DNA of 64,000 nucleotides from the NCBI RefSeq assembly GCF_009807035.1, contig NZ_WUBI01000004.1, positions 248,001-312,000 on the forward strand, read 5' to 3'. Shown here piece by piece: positions 16,971-24,654 of this stretch. Each line of letters opens with the position of its first letter. The stretch's first letter is position 1. The notes beneath the pieces were generated by a model. The model searched no databases and was not told the DNA's origin. It was given only the letters and a program-made list of their open reading frames with translations. Source of the DNA: Paenibacillus dendrobii (GTDB lineage: Bacteria; Bacillota; Bacilli; Paenibacillales; Paenibacillaceae). Position numbers and translations under genes: made by a program.

Positions 16971-18068
16971 ATGAACAAACCATCCATTTATGGATTAACT
17001 CTCGACCAACTGGCCGCATGGCTGGCTGAGCACGGGCATAAAAAATCACGGGCACTGCAGGTATGGGAAGGACTGTACCGCAAGCGGGTGACGGAATTCT
17101 CTGACATGGCTGATGTTAGACCGGAATGCCAAGAGCTATTGGCCGAGCATTTTGACATTCAGACGCTGGAGGAGCATACCAAACAGGAATCCGCAGACGG
17201 AACGATCAAGTTCCTGTTCCGGCTCCAGGACGGCAACTTGATTGAAACCGTGCTGATGCGCCACAAGTTCGGCCTTTCCGTATGCGTAACAACGCAGGTA
17301 GGCTGCAATATTGGATGCAGCTTCTGCGCCAGCGGACTGCTGAGCAAGAGCCGGGACCTGACCAGCGGCGAAATCGTGGGACAGGTGATGAAGGTGCAGC
17401 TGCATCTGGATCAGCGGAAGCTTGATGAACGGGTCAGCCATATTGTCGTGATGGGCATCGGCGAGCCTTTCGATAATTTCGAGCATATGTCGAATTTCAT
17501 CCGCGTGATCCGCGACCATAAAGGGCTGGCTATTGGTCCTCGTCACATCACGGTATCGACCAGCGGCCTTGCGCCGAAGATCCGGGAGTTTGCCGACAGC
17601 GATCTGGGCACCAACCTTGCCATTTCTCTGCATGCGCCAAACAATGAAATCCGTACGCGGATCATGAAGATTAACCGGGCATATCCGATCGAGCCGCTGA
17701 TGGAGGCCATCGATTATTATCTGGAGAAGAGCAACCGCAGAATCACGCTGGAATATATCCTGCTGAAGGATGTGAATGACCAGCCGGAGCATGCGCTGGA
17801 GTTGGCCGAGCTGGTGGGCAGCCGCAGAGCCTTGGCTAACGTTAACCTGATTCCGTATAATCCGGTCGATGAGCACAGCCAGTATCAGCGGAGCTCCCAG
17901 GAGACGATTACCGCCTTCTACGATACGCTGAAAAAGCAGAACATCAGCTGCAGCGTGCGTTTGGAGCATGGCACAGACATCGATGCCGCTTGCGGACAGC
18001 TGCGCAGCAAGCAGATTCAGAGTGAACGGGGACGGAGCGCGAAAGCAAGCCGGGCCGTAAACGAATAA
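16971..18068 (+). CDS. rlmN: Radical-SAM 23S rRNA A2503 methyltransferase (RlmN family)
   Basis: 365 residues. The radical-SAM cluster motif CNIGCSFC gives C112, C116 and C119. The second set of RlmN/Cfr residues is present: C105 in SVCVTTQ, and the methyl-accepting C341 in DAACGQL. GIGEPFDN and VNLIPYNP match RlmN. The family methylates C2 of A2503 in 23S rRNA and A37 of some tRNAs. Relative to typical RlmN it has a basic C-terminal tail (SERGRSAKASRAVNE). Cfr-type C8 methylation cannot be ruled out by eye, but the body is closer to RlmN. GAGGAAAG precedes the ATG. Confidence 0.85.
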   Translation: MNKPSIYGLTLDQLAAWLAEHGHKKSRALQVWEGLYRKRVTEFSDMADVRPECQELLAEHFDIQTLEEHTKQESADGTIKFLFRLQDGNLIETVLMRHKFGLSVCVTTQVGCNIGCSFCASGLLSKSRDLTSGEIVGQVMKVQLHLDQRKLDERVSHIVVMGIGEPFDNFEHMSNFIRVIRDHKGLAIGPRHITVSTSGLAPKIREFADSDLGTNLAISLHAPNNEIRTRIMKINRAYPIEPLMEAIDYYLEKSNRRITLEYILLKDVNDQPEHALELAELVGSRRALANVNLIPYNPVDEHSQYQRSSQETITAFYDTLKKQNISCSVRLEHGTDIDAACGQLRSKQIQSERGRSAKASRAVNE

Positions 18069-18076
18069 AAAGGCAT

Positions 18077-18116
18077 AAAAAGAGCGCATTTCCGAATGAA
18101 GAAATGCGCTCTTTTT
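18077..18116. terminator. Bidirectional terminator between rlmN and the DUF423 gene
   Basis: GAGCGCATTTC-CGAATGAA-GAAATGCGCTC with flanking A5 and T5. Confidence 0.93.
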
Positions 18117-18130
18117 GTATTGCTTCTTCG

Positions 18131-18499
18131 TTATCCTTGAGCTGCAGCAACGATAAACAGGACCCATCCGGCCAAAAAGGCAACTCCGCCAAGCGGCGTA
18201 ATGGCGCCAAGCTTCCGGATGCCAGTCAGGCTGAGCGCGTACAGACTGCCGGAGAAGAGCAGGATACCCGCAGCGATGAACCAGCCGGCCAGAACCGCCA
18301 TAGAGGCGTGGTCTGCCATGCCTGCGTAAAGTCCGATCAGCACCAGACCAAGGCCGTGGGCCAGATGATATTGAATGCCGGTCTGATATGTTTTTAACTG
18401 GCTTTCGTTCAGCCGTTCCTTCAGGGCATGCGCGCCAAAGGCGCCCAGCGCTACTGCGAGGAATAGCATGATACCGCCAAGGATCAGCATTGTTTTCAA
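18131..18499 (-). CDS. DUF423 small membrane protein (YwdK-like)
   Basis: 122 residues with four membrane segments. ALGAFGAHALKERL near residues 17-30 and YQTGIQYHLAHGLGL are the DUF423 signature, as in B. subtilis YwdK. The function is not known. GAGGTG lies eight bases before the ATG. It is convergent with rlmN and shares its terminator. Confidence 0.9.
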   Translation of the reverse strand: MKTMLILGGIMLFLAVALGAFGAHALKERLNESQLKTYQTGIQYHLAHGLGLVLIGLYAGMADHASMAVLAGWFIAAGILLFSGSLYALSLTGIRKLGAITPLGGVAFLAGWVLFIVAAAQG

Positions 18500-18632
18500 G
18501 TCGAATCACCTCTTAAGACTCATATTACCGATCGCATGGTCCTGACGTCAATGGTATTGCGTATTGCATCCGGTCTCCATTTACCAAGAAAAATTTGTTA
18601 GAATGATAGGGTAAGGAAATCGGAATACATAT

Positions 18633-18833
18633 TTGTCTAAAAATAAGAAACATGGCTCTAGGCGGAAACTAAAATCAGAAGACTTGCTCCATTTTTGCAA
18701 GCGTTTTAACGACATCATGGATGAATTGAAATGGTGCAAGAAGAAGGGCGGGAAGAGGTATGGAGAGCGTGCATCAGTTGGCGCAGAAATTAAAGCGGAA
18801 CATTGCAAACGTGATTGTGGGCAAGGAGCATGA
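18633..18833 (+). CDS. Possible small basic protein upstream of the MoxR gene
   Basis: TTG-initiated frame of 66 codons overlapping the MoxR start by 74 bases. The first ~40 residues are protein-like and basic (SKNKKHGSRRKLKSEDLLHF...), with two Cys. The TTG has only a weak GGTAAGG upstream and the C-terminus is a shadow of the MoxR gene, so it may not be real. Confidence 0.25.
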   Translation: MSKNKKHGSRRKLKSEDLLHFCKRFNDIMDELKWCKKKGGKRYGERASVGAEIKAEHCKRDCGQGA

Positions 18834-19728
18834 GGTGGATCTGCTTCTGACGGCGCTGCTGGCCTCCGGACACGTACTGCTGGAGGATGTTCCGGGAACA
18901 GGCAAGACCTTGCTTGCGAAAAGCCTGGCGGCATCGCTTAGTCTAAGCTTTCAACGCATTCAGTTCACACCGGATTTGCTGCCTTCGGATTTGACGGGCA
19001 TCCATTATTTTAATCAGAAGGACGGCGAGTTCCATTTCCGTCCGGGACCGCTGTTTGCCCGCATTGTGCTGGCCGATGAGATTAACCGTGCGACACCCAG
19101 AACCCAGTCAAGCCTCCTGGAATGCATGGAAGAGCGGCAGATTAGCATCGAGGGGAAGACGATGCCGCTGGCAAGTCCGTTCATGGTGCTGGCCACGCAG
19201 AATCCGGTGGACAATCAGGGAACCTTCCCGCTACCGGAAGCGCAGATGGACCGGTTCCTGATCCGGATGAAGCTCGGTTATCCATCGGCAGCCGAGGGGC
19301 TTGAGATTCTGAAACGGACTGCCGCCGCAGGCCGTCTGCGGGCGGAGGATACCGCGCAGACGGCAACCGCAGAAGAGGTACTGGAAGCGCAGCAGCTGTG
19401 CGGACAGGTAAGCATTGCGGATGATCTGCTGGGCTATATTGTTTCTCTGGCTGAGGCTACCCGGAGTCATGAACAGACGATGCTCGGCATCAGTCCCCGA
19501 GGCACGCAGGCGCTGCTCCGTGCTTCCCAGGCTTACGCCGCGCTGCAAGGAAGAAGTTACGTGCTGCCCGATGATATCAAACGGCTCCTTCTACCGGTTT
19601 GGACACACCGGCTGGTGCTGCGGAGAAGGCATGAAACAGGAAGCGGCCACGGCGAGCGTATTTTGACGGAAATCATGGATAGCATCCCGGTTCCAAGCGA
19701 AAAGGAACTTGAAAGCGGCGTGAAATAA
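18760..19728 (+). CDS. MoxR-family AAA+ ATPase
   Basis: 322 residues. Walker A is DVPGTGKT, Walker B is IVLADEINRA, the sensor region reads ATQNPVDNQGTFPLPEAQMDRF, and the MoxR lid domain follows. It is a cytosolic chaperone-like ATPase thought to activate partner proteins. GGGAAGAGG is immediately upstream. Its stop overlaps the DUF58 start (TAATG), so it heads the MoxR-DUF58-DUF4129 operon, a common triad linked to cell-envelope or stress functions. Confidence 0.95.
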   Translation: MESVHQLAQKLKRNIANVIVGKEHEVDLLLTALLASGHVLLEDVPGTGKTLLAKSLAASLSLSFQRIQFTPDLLPSDLTGIHYFNQKDGEFHFRPGPLFARIVLADEINRATPRTQSSLLECMEERQISIEGKTMPLASPFMVLATQNPVDNQGTFPLPEAQMDRFLIRMKLGYPSAAEGLEILKRTAAAGRLRAEDTAQTATAEEVLEAQQLCGQVSIADDLLGYIVSLAEATRSHEQTMLGISPRGTQALLRASQAYAALQGRSYVLPDDIKRLLLPVWTHRLVLRRRHETGSGHGERILTEIMDSIPVPSEKELESGVK

Positions 19729-20831
19729 TGGCTGTATTCTGGCTTTTTCTTGCCTGCGGCGTCGTTATGGCACTGCAAGGCCTTATTTTGGGGAAGAGCG
19801 CACTGAACAAGCTGTCCTATGACCGGCATTTCAGCACGGGGACTTGTTATGCCGGAGACCGGATCGAAATGGTGGAGACGATTGAGAACAAACGCAGGTT
19901 CCCGATTCCTTGGCTCCGTTTGGAAGCGATGCTACCGGCATCCCTGGGCTTCAAACGAAGCAAGGAAACCTGGATCAGCGAAGGCCAGATCTATCAGAAT
20001 CATACGAGCTTTTTCTCGCTTCCCGCGCAGACGCGAATCACCCGGACGCATCAAATTCAGTGCCGCGGCCGCGGTATCTTCCGCATGGATACGGCTACCA
20101 TGACCGGTAGCGATTTGTTCGCGATGTACACGCCGTCTCTACAGGTGACGCTGAACAAACGGCTGGTGGTGTACCCTTCTCTTCGGAGAGACGAGGAGCT
20201 GCCTTCTTCCTGGAAAACCTGGCAGGGTGAGCTGGCCGTACGCCGCTGGATCGTGGAGGACCCCTTTCTATTCACGGGGGTAAGGGGCTATGCGCCTGGC
20301 GATGCCATGAACCGGATTCATTGGAAAGCCAGTGCAAGATCGGGAGAGCTGCAGGTGCATCAACACGGATATTCCGCAGATCCGAAGGCGATGATCCTGC
20401 TGAATATTGAGGTTACGGAGCAGATGTGGAATGTCGTGACCAAGCCGGAGGTCATTGAAGAGGCGCTGTCCTATGCGGCAACCTGCGCCGCAGCGCTCAT
20501 TCATCAGGGGATGGCGGCCGGATTCGCAAGCAACGCCTATTTTTCGCCTGATGCCGATGGCAGGCTGGCACATCTTGCGCCGGATTACGGTCTTCCTCAT
20601 CTTGAGGATGTGCTGGAGGCGATGGCGGCCGTGGAGCTTAAGGTCTATAGACCCTTTTACGAGCAGCTGAAGCTCGAGGCCGAGAGGGATTTTCACGAGA
20701 CGATCGATTATTTCGTGGTGACCCCGCATGTATCCCAGGCGATTCGGGACGCGGTCCGAATACTTGAGACGAAGGGGCACCGCGTGTCTATAGCGCATTT
20801 GGACGACGGGCTGAAGGAGGCGGGAGCATGA
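19728..20831 (+). CDS. DUF58 protein (VWA-like, MoxR partner)
   Basis: 367 residues. Two N-terminal membrane segments are absent or short (one strong helix at 3-22). YAPGDAMNRIHWKASARSGELQVHQ at about 185-210 is the DUF58 signature. The C-terminal part resembles a degenerate vWA fold (MILLNIE, then YFVVTPHVS). DUF58 proteins pair with MoxR ATPases. It overlaps the preceding gene by one base and the next by four (ATGA). Confidence 0.92.
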   Translation: MAVFWLFLACGVVMALQGLILGKSALNKLSYDRHFSTGTCYAGDRIEMVETIENKRRFPIPWLRLEAMLPASLGFKRSKETWISEGQIYQNHTSFFSLPAQTRITRTHQIQCRGRGIFRMDTATMTGSDLFAMYTPSLQVTLNKRLVVYPSLRRDEELPSSWKTWQGELAVRRWIVEDPFLFTGVRGYAPGDAMNRIHWKASARSGELQVHQHGYSADPKAMILLNIEVTEQMWNVVTKPEVIEEALSYAATCAAALIHQGMAAGFASNAYFSPDADGRLAHLAPDYGLPHLEDVLEAMAAVELKVYRPFYEQLKLEAERDFHETIDYFVVTPHVSQAIRDAVRILETKGHRVSIAHLDDGLKEAGA

Positions 20832-22090
20832 TGCATTCCGGTCAAGAAACCCGCAGGCGCAAGCTTCTGGCTGTACTGGGCAACTCGCTGCTCGAGACGG
20901 CTGCATGTTATCCTTTTGTGGTGCTGTACATGGTTTATGCCATGCAGTCTGCTCCATGGTGGTTGATGCCATTGATATGGCTGCTCCATGCCCTGGGTAC
21001 GCTGATTGGCAGACGGCAGGCGGCAGGCCGCAAGGAATTGCTGGTTACGGCTCTGCTTCTGGTGGCTGCGCTGCTGCCGCTGGCGGTACTCGGGCTGCGC
21101 CCTGCCATATTGGCTGTCGTCGTCTTGCTGCTGGCCGATTTTCGCGGGCTGATTGTCGGCCGCAAGGATCTGTGGAGATTCATTCAATTGAATCTGCCGC
21201 TCGCGGGGCTGGCAGCAGCCCTGATTGTTTATGGGGTATCCTCCAACGTGGAGGCTATCGAGCCTTACCGAGTTCCCCTTTACTTCATGAGCATCTTTAC
21301 GCTGTTTGCGGTTTTGCTGCGGTGGAACGGGGACCGCGTGCGTGAAGCCTCCAATGCGCATGAAACCGACCGGATGCAGCTTCGCAGAATACTGTCCAGA
21401 AACCGCTGGATGACCTGGCTGGTTGTCGCGTTTATTGCAGTGCTGAGCTTGTGGAACGGACTTGGGGAAGGCTTGGCTTACTTCAAACGGTGGCTGACCG
21501 GATTGTTGAATGGCCTGGGCAAAAGTGGACAGGCGGAGAGTCCGGAGCAGATGCCGCCGGCGCAGCCGGGACCGATGGAGCTTCCTCCACCGTCTCATCA
21601 ACCGAAGTGGCTGCACATTGTCGGCCAAATCGCGTTTGCCGTGCTCGTGGCCGCCGTTGCTGCGGCCCTGCTGCTGCTGTTGTACCGCCTGCTGCGGCGC
21701 TGGCTCCCGCAAAGCATCCGCGCCTGGATAGCGCGGATGGCCCAGCGGCTCCGGCTTATGCGTGAAATGAGGCGCATTCCTACGGATCAAGGGGATTACG
21801 TAGATGAAGTGGAGAGAATTGAGCGAGTGAACAAGGGTCAAGGCCGATGGCGGAGAAAGCGCAAAGAGGGTCCAACCTTGGCCCGGGATGGCGATCCGCG
21901 CCGAGCTTATGAAAGCTTGATCCGTATGGCCGTCAGACGGGGCTTCAAGTTTCGGCCGAGTCTTACGCCTTCCGAGAATGGCGCAGCGCTGGCCTCGGAC
22001 AAAGACCTTACCGGTCTACCGGCTCAGGACATGGATCAGGTCATCAGCCGGTACAATCAGGCACGTTACGGCTCCAATGATAAGAGGTGA
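20828..22090 (+). CDS. Membrane protein with DUF4129-like C-terminus (third gene of the MoxR triad)
   Basis: 420 residues. Five to six N-terminal helices (about 17-175), another near 205, a Pro-rich linker (SPEQMPPAQPGPMELPPPSH), one helix (about 267-290), and a cytosolic tail ending DPRRAYESLIRMAVRRGFKFRPSLTPSENGAAL, then VISRYNQARYG. That tail matches the DUF4129 C-terminal pattern where a transglutaminase core is often fused. Here no transglutaminase Cys-His-Asp core is seen. It completes the operon. Confidence 0.8.
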   Translation: MMHSGQETRRRKLLAVLGNSLLETAACYPFVVLYMVYAMQSAPWWLMPLIWLLHALGTLIGRRQAAGRKELLVTALLLVAALLPLAVLGLRPAILAVVVLLLADFRGLIVGRKDLWRFIQLNLPLAGLAAALIVYGVSSNVEAIEPYRVPLYFMSIFTLFAVLLRWNGDRVREASNAHETDRMQLRRILSRNRWMTWLVVAFIAVLSLWNGLGEGLAYFKRWLTGLLNGLGKSGQAESPEQMPPAQPGPMELPPPSHQPKWLHIVGQIAFAVLVAAVAAALLLLLYRLLRRWLPQSIRAWIARMAQRLRLMREMRRIPTDQGDYVDEVERIERVNKGQGRWRRKRKEGPTLARDGDPRRAYESLIRMAVRRGFKFRPSLTPSENGAALASDKDLTGLPAQDMDQVISRYNQARYGSNDKR

Positions 22091-22137
22091 GGCGGTCGCC
22101 TTTAGGTATCACTAAGTTACAGACCAATGATAAGACC

Positions 22138-22167
22138 AGACGCTTGGGCGATCCCAAGCGTCTTTTT
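22138..22167 (+). terminator. Terminator of the MoxR operon
   Basis: AGACGCTTGGG-CGAT-CCCAAGCGTCT followed by T5; perfect 11-base stem. Confidence 0.93.
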
Positions 22168-22303
22168 ATATGGACCTATCCAACGCAAGCGAAACCCGAA
22201 AATGATGCTTGCCTGAATCCAAACGATTGAAACGGTTAATATTCTTTTATCGAGAGGAATGATCTACAACTGTCACCAGAAAGCAGAGGAAGGCGGGTCA
22301 AGC

Positions 22304-23395
22304 ATGCGAAAATATCGTATATCACTGATGATCACCGGGATTTTTTTGATTGGAGTAACGGGCTTTTGGCTCTATGGAAGGGACCGGCAGTCCGAGGTTT
22401 CACCTATCAAGACGGAGGCCTTTATCCAAAAATTCATGGTTAATCCTAACGGCACGCTGGCTACCTATCTGCAAAGCGGAAGCTCGGCCAACCCGGAGAT
22501 CGCCGCGGGCCGGGAGGCTCTGTCGGAATCCATGGGGTTCTGGATGCAATATGCCTTGTTAAAGCAAGATCAGGGGTTGTTTGAACAAAGCTATGAAGCG
22601 CTGAAGCGGTATTTTCTGACTCCGCAGCATTATTTGGCATGGAAACTTGCACCTGACGGGACAACGAATGTACATACCAATGCGCTTGGAGACGATCTGC
22701 GAATTATCGGGGCTCTGTTGAAGGCGGAGCAGTTATGGGGCACGGCGGAGAATCGGGGGCTTGCGGAAGAACTGACGGGCACGCTTGTTACTTCTGCCAC
22801 GGTTAAAGGTTATTGGACCGATTTCCATGATTTTTCCCGGAATGAATCCGCACAGGTCCTAAGTCTAGCCTACATCGACAGCGACGCCCTCAATCAGCTG
22901 CGGCAGGCGCAGCTGATTGAGCCGGCTTTCTATAACCGGCATATTCGGCTTTTGGAGAACATGCCGAATGACGGAGCCTTTTATCCGAAAAGCTTTGATG
23001 TAATGAACAGGCAGTATGCGTATGATGACTCCGTCAATTTAATTGATCAGCTGCTGGTGGGACTGCATGCAGCGGAAATCGGCCGGAGGCCGGAGCCGCT
23101 GATGGACTTTTTGAAGAAAGAATGGGGCCATAGCCACAAGCTGTTCGGGCGTTATGACCGATCTTCGCGGGAGAGCAGCGTTGATTATGAATCCCCCTCG
23201 GTGTATGGGCTGGCTGTTCAGCTGGCACTCAGGGTAGGAGATCAAGACTGGGCCGGCGAGCTCTACAAGCATATGTTGTCACTCCATGACGGAGAGCGGC
23301 AATATAACGGAGGCTACGTGTTTAACGGGAACACGCATATTTTTGATAATCTGCTGCCGCTTCTGGCAACCCAATTGTGGAATGATCGTGCATAA
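22304..23395 (+). CDS. ydaJ: GH8-like glycoside hydrolase of an EPS cluster (YdaJ/PssZ-like)
   Basis: About 363 residues. ATG 22304 has GGAAGGCGGG upstream and gives a clean N-terminal membrane anchor (RISLMITGIFLIGVTGFWLYG). The body is an alpha/alpha-barrel of GH8 type: ALSESMGFWMQYALL aligns with the GH8 acid region, TNVHTNALGDDLRIIGALL with the second acidic region, and YDDSVNLIDQLLVGLHA and SVDYESPSVYGLAVQLAL are typical later repeats. In Listeria PssZ and B. subtilis YdaJ, such proteins accompany c-di-GMP-controlled exopolysaccharide synthases and can cut the polymer. The next gene is the c-di-GMP receptor-like protein. Confidence 0.75.
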   Translation: MRKYRISLMITGIFLIGVTGFWLYGRDRQSEVSPIKTEAFIQKFMVNPNGTLATYLQSGSSANPEIAAGREALSESMGFWMQYALLKQDQGLFEQSYEALKRYFLTPQHYLAWKLAPDGTTNVHTNALGDDLRIIGALLKAEQLWGTAENRGLAEELTGTLVTSATVKGYWTDFHDFSRNESAQVLSLAYIDSDALNQLRQAQLIEPAFYNRHIRLLENMPNDGAFYPKSFDVMNRQYAYDDSVNLIDQLLVGLHAAEIGRRPEPLMDFLKKEWGHSHKLFGRYDRSSRESSVDYESPSVYGLAVQLALRVGDQDWAGELYKHMLSLHDGERQYNGGYVFNGNTHIFDNLLPLLATQLWNDRA

Positions 23396-23505
23396 ATATG
23401 AAAAATATGGTTAATTCATGATTTTTTGCGTTAATAGATGAATAATGATGGAAGTGAAATGTCGTATTTTGTAATATTTAAATAGGAGGTAGGCGGCTCA
23501 CTCTT

Positions 23506-23625
23506 GTGTCGGACCATCAAGCATTGGAATGGGGTGCCGTTTTTAGTACAATGTCTTTTCATCGCATGAATCTGCGGTATCCGCACTGGCAGAACCTACA
23601 CAAGGAAGGAGAAGAATGCGGATGA
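23506..23625 (+). CDS. Possible 39-residue leader peptide overlapping the receptor gene start
   Basis: GTG-initiated frame of 40 codons. Its TGA overlaps ATG codons of the next gene. AGGAGG lies 16 bases before the GTG, further than ideal. The predicted peptide contains WGAVFSTMSFHRMNLRYPHW. It could couple translation to the downstream receptor, or be chance. Confidence 0.25.
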   Translation: MSDHQALEWGAVFSTMSFHRMNLRYPHWQNLHKEGEECG

Positions 23626-24497
23626 ACAACAAGACAACAACGGGCCGGCTCGCACTTGGATATGTCCTCTTAATCGCGCTGATCATGGTACAGGAAATGC
23701 TTCTCTTTTTGAAAATGCATCTGAATGCGTCCTATACAACCATGGAGTTCGTGTTAAGCCTGGCGGGACTTGCGGCTCTGTTGGTCGGCTTCATCATTCC
23801 TCTAGGCGTTTCCGTTGTTCTGGCGTTTGTGTTCCTGGTGAGTTATTTTGTCTGGCTGACGACATACGCGCCCTTCAATGTACTTACATTCTCATGGATG
23901 CTGCTGATTCCGGCGAATATGCTGATCGCTGCCTTTATTAAATCCGGTCTGATCGGTAGCAAGCGCTGGATGGAGCGAATGGAAGAGATGAAAGGGAGCC
24001 ATCCGCAGGTGGATATCGATACGGCACTGGGCAACAAGGAAGCTCTGGCGGATACCCTGCAGAAGCAGTCCAATCTGGCCCGTCGTTATACGGACCGTTA
24101 CGGTTTTTCGATGGCGATGTTCAAAATCGACTTTTTGCCGCTTGTTCAGGAATCGCTGGGTTCGCAGCAATATTCGCGCCTGCTGCTTGAAATGTCGGAC
24201 ACGATTCAGAAGCAAATTCGTTATGAGGATTATAAATTCTCGATCAGCAAGGGCCGGTTTATCATCCTCTGTCCCATGCTGGGACAGGAGAACCTGCATA
24301 TGCTCACGAAAAGGGTCAAAAATGCCATGATGGCTGTCGATATTCTGGATAAAAGAGGCGGTAAGCTGAAGCTGGTTGTACGGGCCGGAGCTCTGGTCTT
24401 TCATAAGGAGCAGTTCGGCAAATACGAGCATATCGATCAGGTCATTTACGCGCTGGAGCGCAATACCGAGACCGATCTGATTGGCGAATATATTTAG
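23616..24497 (+). CDS. ydaK: Membrane c-di-GMP receptor with degenerate GGDEF domain (YdaK/PssE-like)
   Basis: 293 residues. Four membrane helices (about 12-32, 43-65, 66-85, 88-108) are followed by a GGDEF-fold domain (about 135-290). The GGDEF signature is replaced by SKGRF (211-215), so no cyclase activity is expected. The inhibitory I-site RxxD is intact: R202-Y-E-D205 lies exactly five residues before it, the canonical spacing for c-di-GMP binding. The same design is found in B. subtilis YdaK and Listeria PssE, which switch on exopolysaccharide synthesis. GGAAGGAG precedes the ATG (23616; 23622 also possible). Confidence 0.85.
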   Translation: MRMNNKTTTGRLALGYVLLIALIMVQEMLLFLKMHLNASYTTMEFVLSLAGLAALLVGFIIPLGVSVVLAFVFLVSYFVWLTTYAPFNVLTFSWMLLIPANMLIAAFIKSGLIGSKRWMERMEEMKGSHPQVDIDTALGNKEALADTLQKQSNLARRYTDRYGFSMAMFKIDFLPLVQESLGSQQYSRLLLEMSDTIQKQIRYEDYKFSISKGRFIILCPMLGQENLHMLTKRVKNAMMAVDILDKRGGKLKLVVRAGALVFHKEQFGKYEHIDQVIYALERNTETDLIGEYI

Positions 24498-24510
24498 AGG
24501 AGGGCTTCAT

Positions 24511-24654
24511 ATGTCATATACGAGCTGGTTTATCCCTTTATGCATTGCCGTCAGCGCGATTTTTGCCATGACCATCCTGATTCTGACCATCGCTACGCTT
24601 CGATTCCGGACCTATGTCAATAAAAAATATGATCGGGGGAACTTCAGTGGCTGA
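24511..24654 (+). CDS. 47-residue single-helix membrane protein of the EPS cluster
   Basis: ATG with AGAGGAGGG eight bases upstream, 13 bases after the receptor stop. The sequence is one long hydrophobic helix (FIPLCIAVSAIFAMTILILT) followed by a basic tail (RFRTYVNKKYDRG). Its stop overlaps the GTG start of the GT2 synthase (GTGGCTGA), so translation is coupled. It could be a small partner subunit of the synthase, in the manner of PgaD, but I see no family match. Confidence 0.75.
   Translation: MSYTSWFIPLCIAVSAIFAMTILILTIATLRFRTYVNKKYDRGNFSG

Noticed and set aside
17136..18509. Long 457-codon open frame opposite rlmN and DUF423
   Set aside because: It lies antisense over two well-supported genes, its composition is non-protein-like and it has no ribosome site.
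20708..21841. Antisense open frame over the DUF58/DUF4129 genes
   Set aside because: Gln/His/Arg-rich shadow translation; no start signal.
23396..23615. c-di-GMP (GEMM) riboswitch before the receptor gene
   Set aside because: The GEMM core motifs are not found; only a possible leader peptide is seen.
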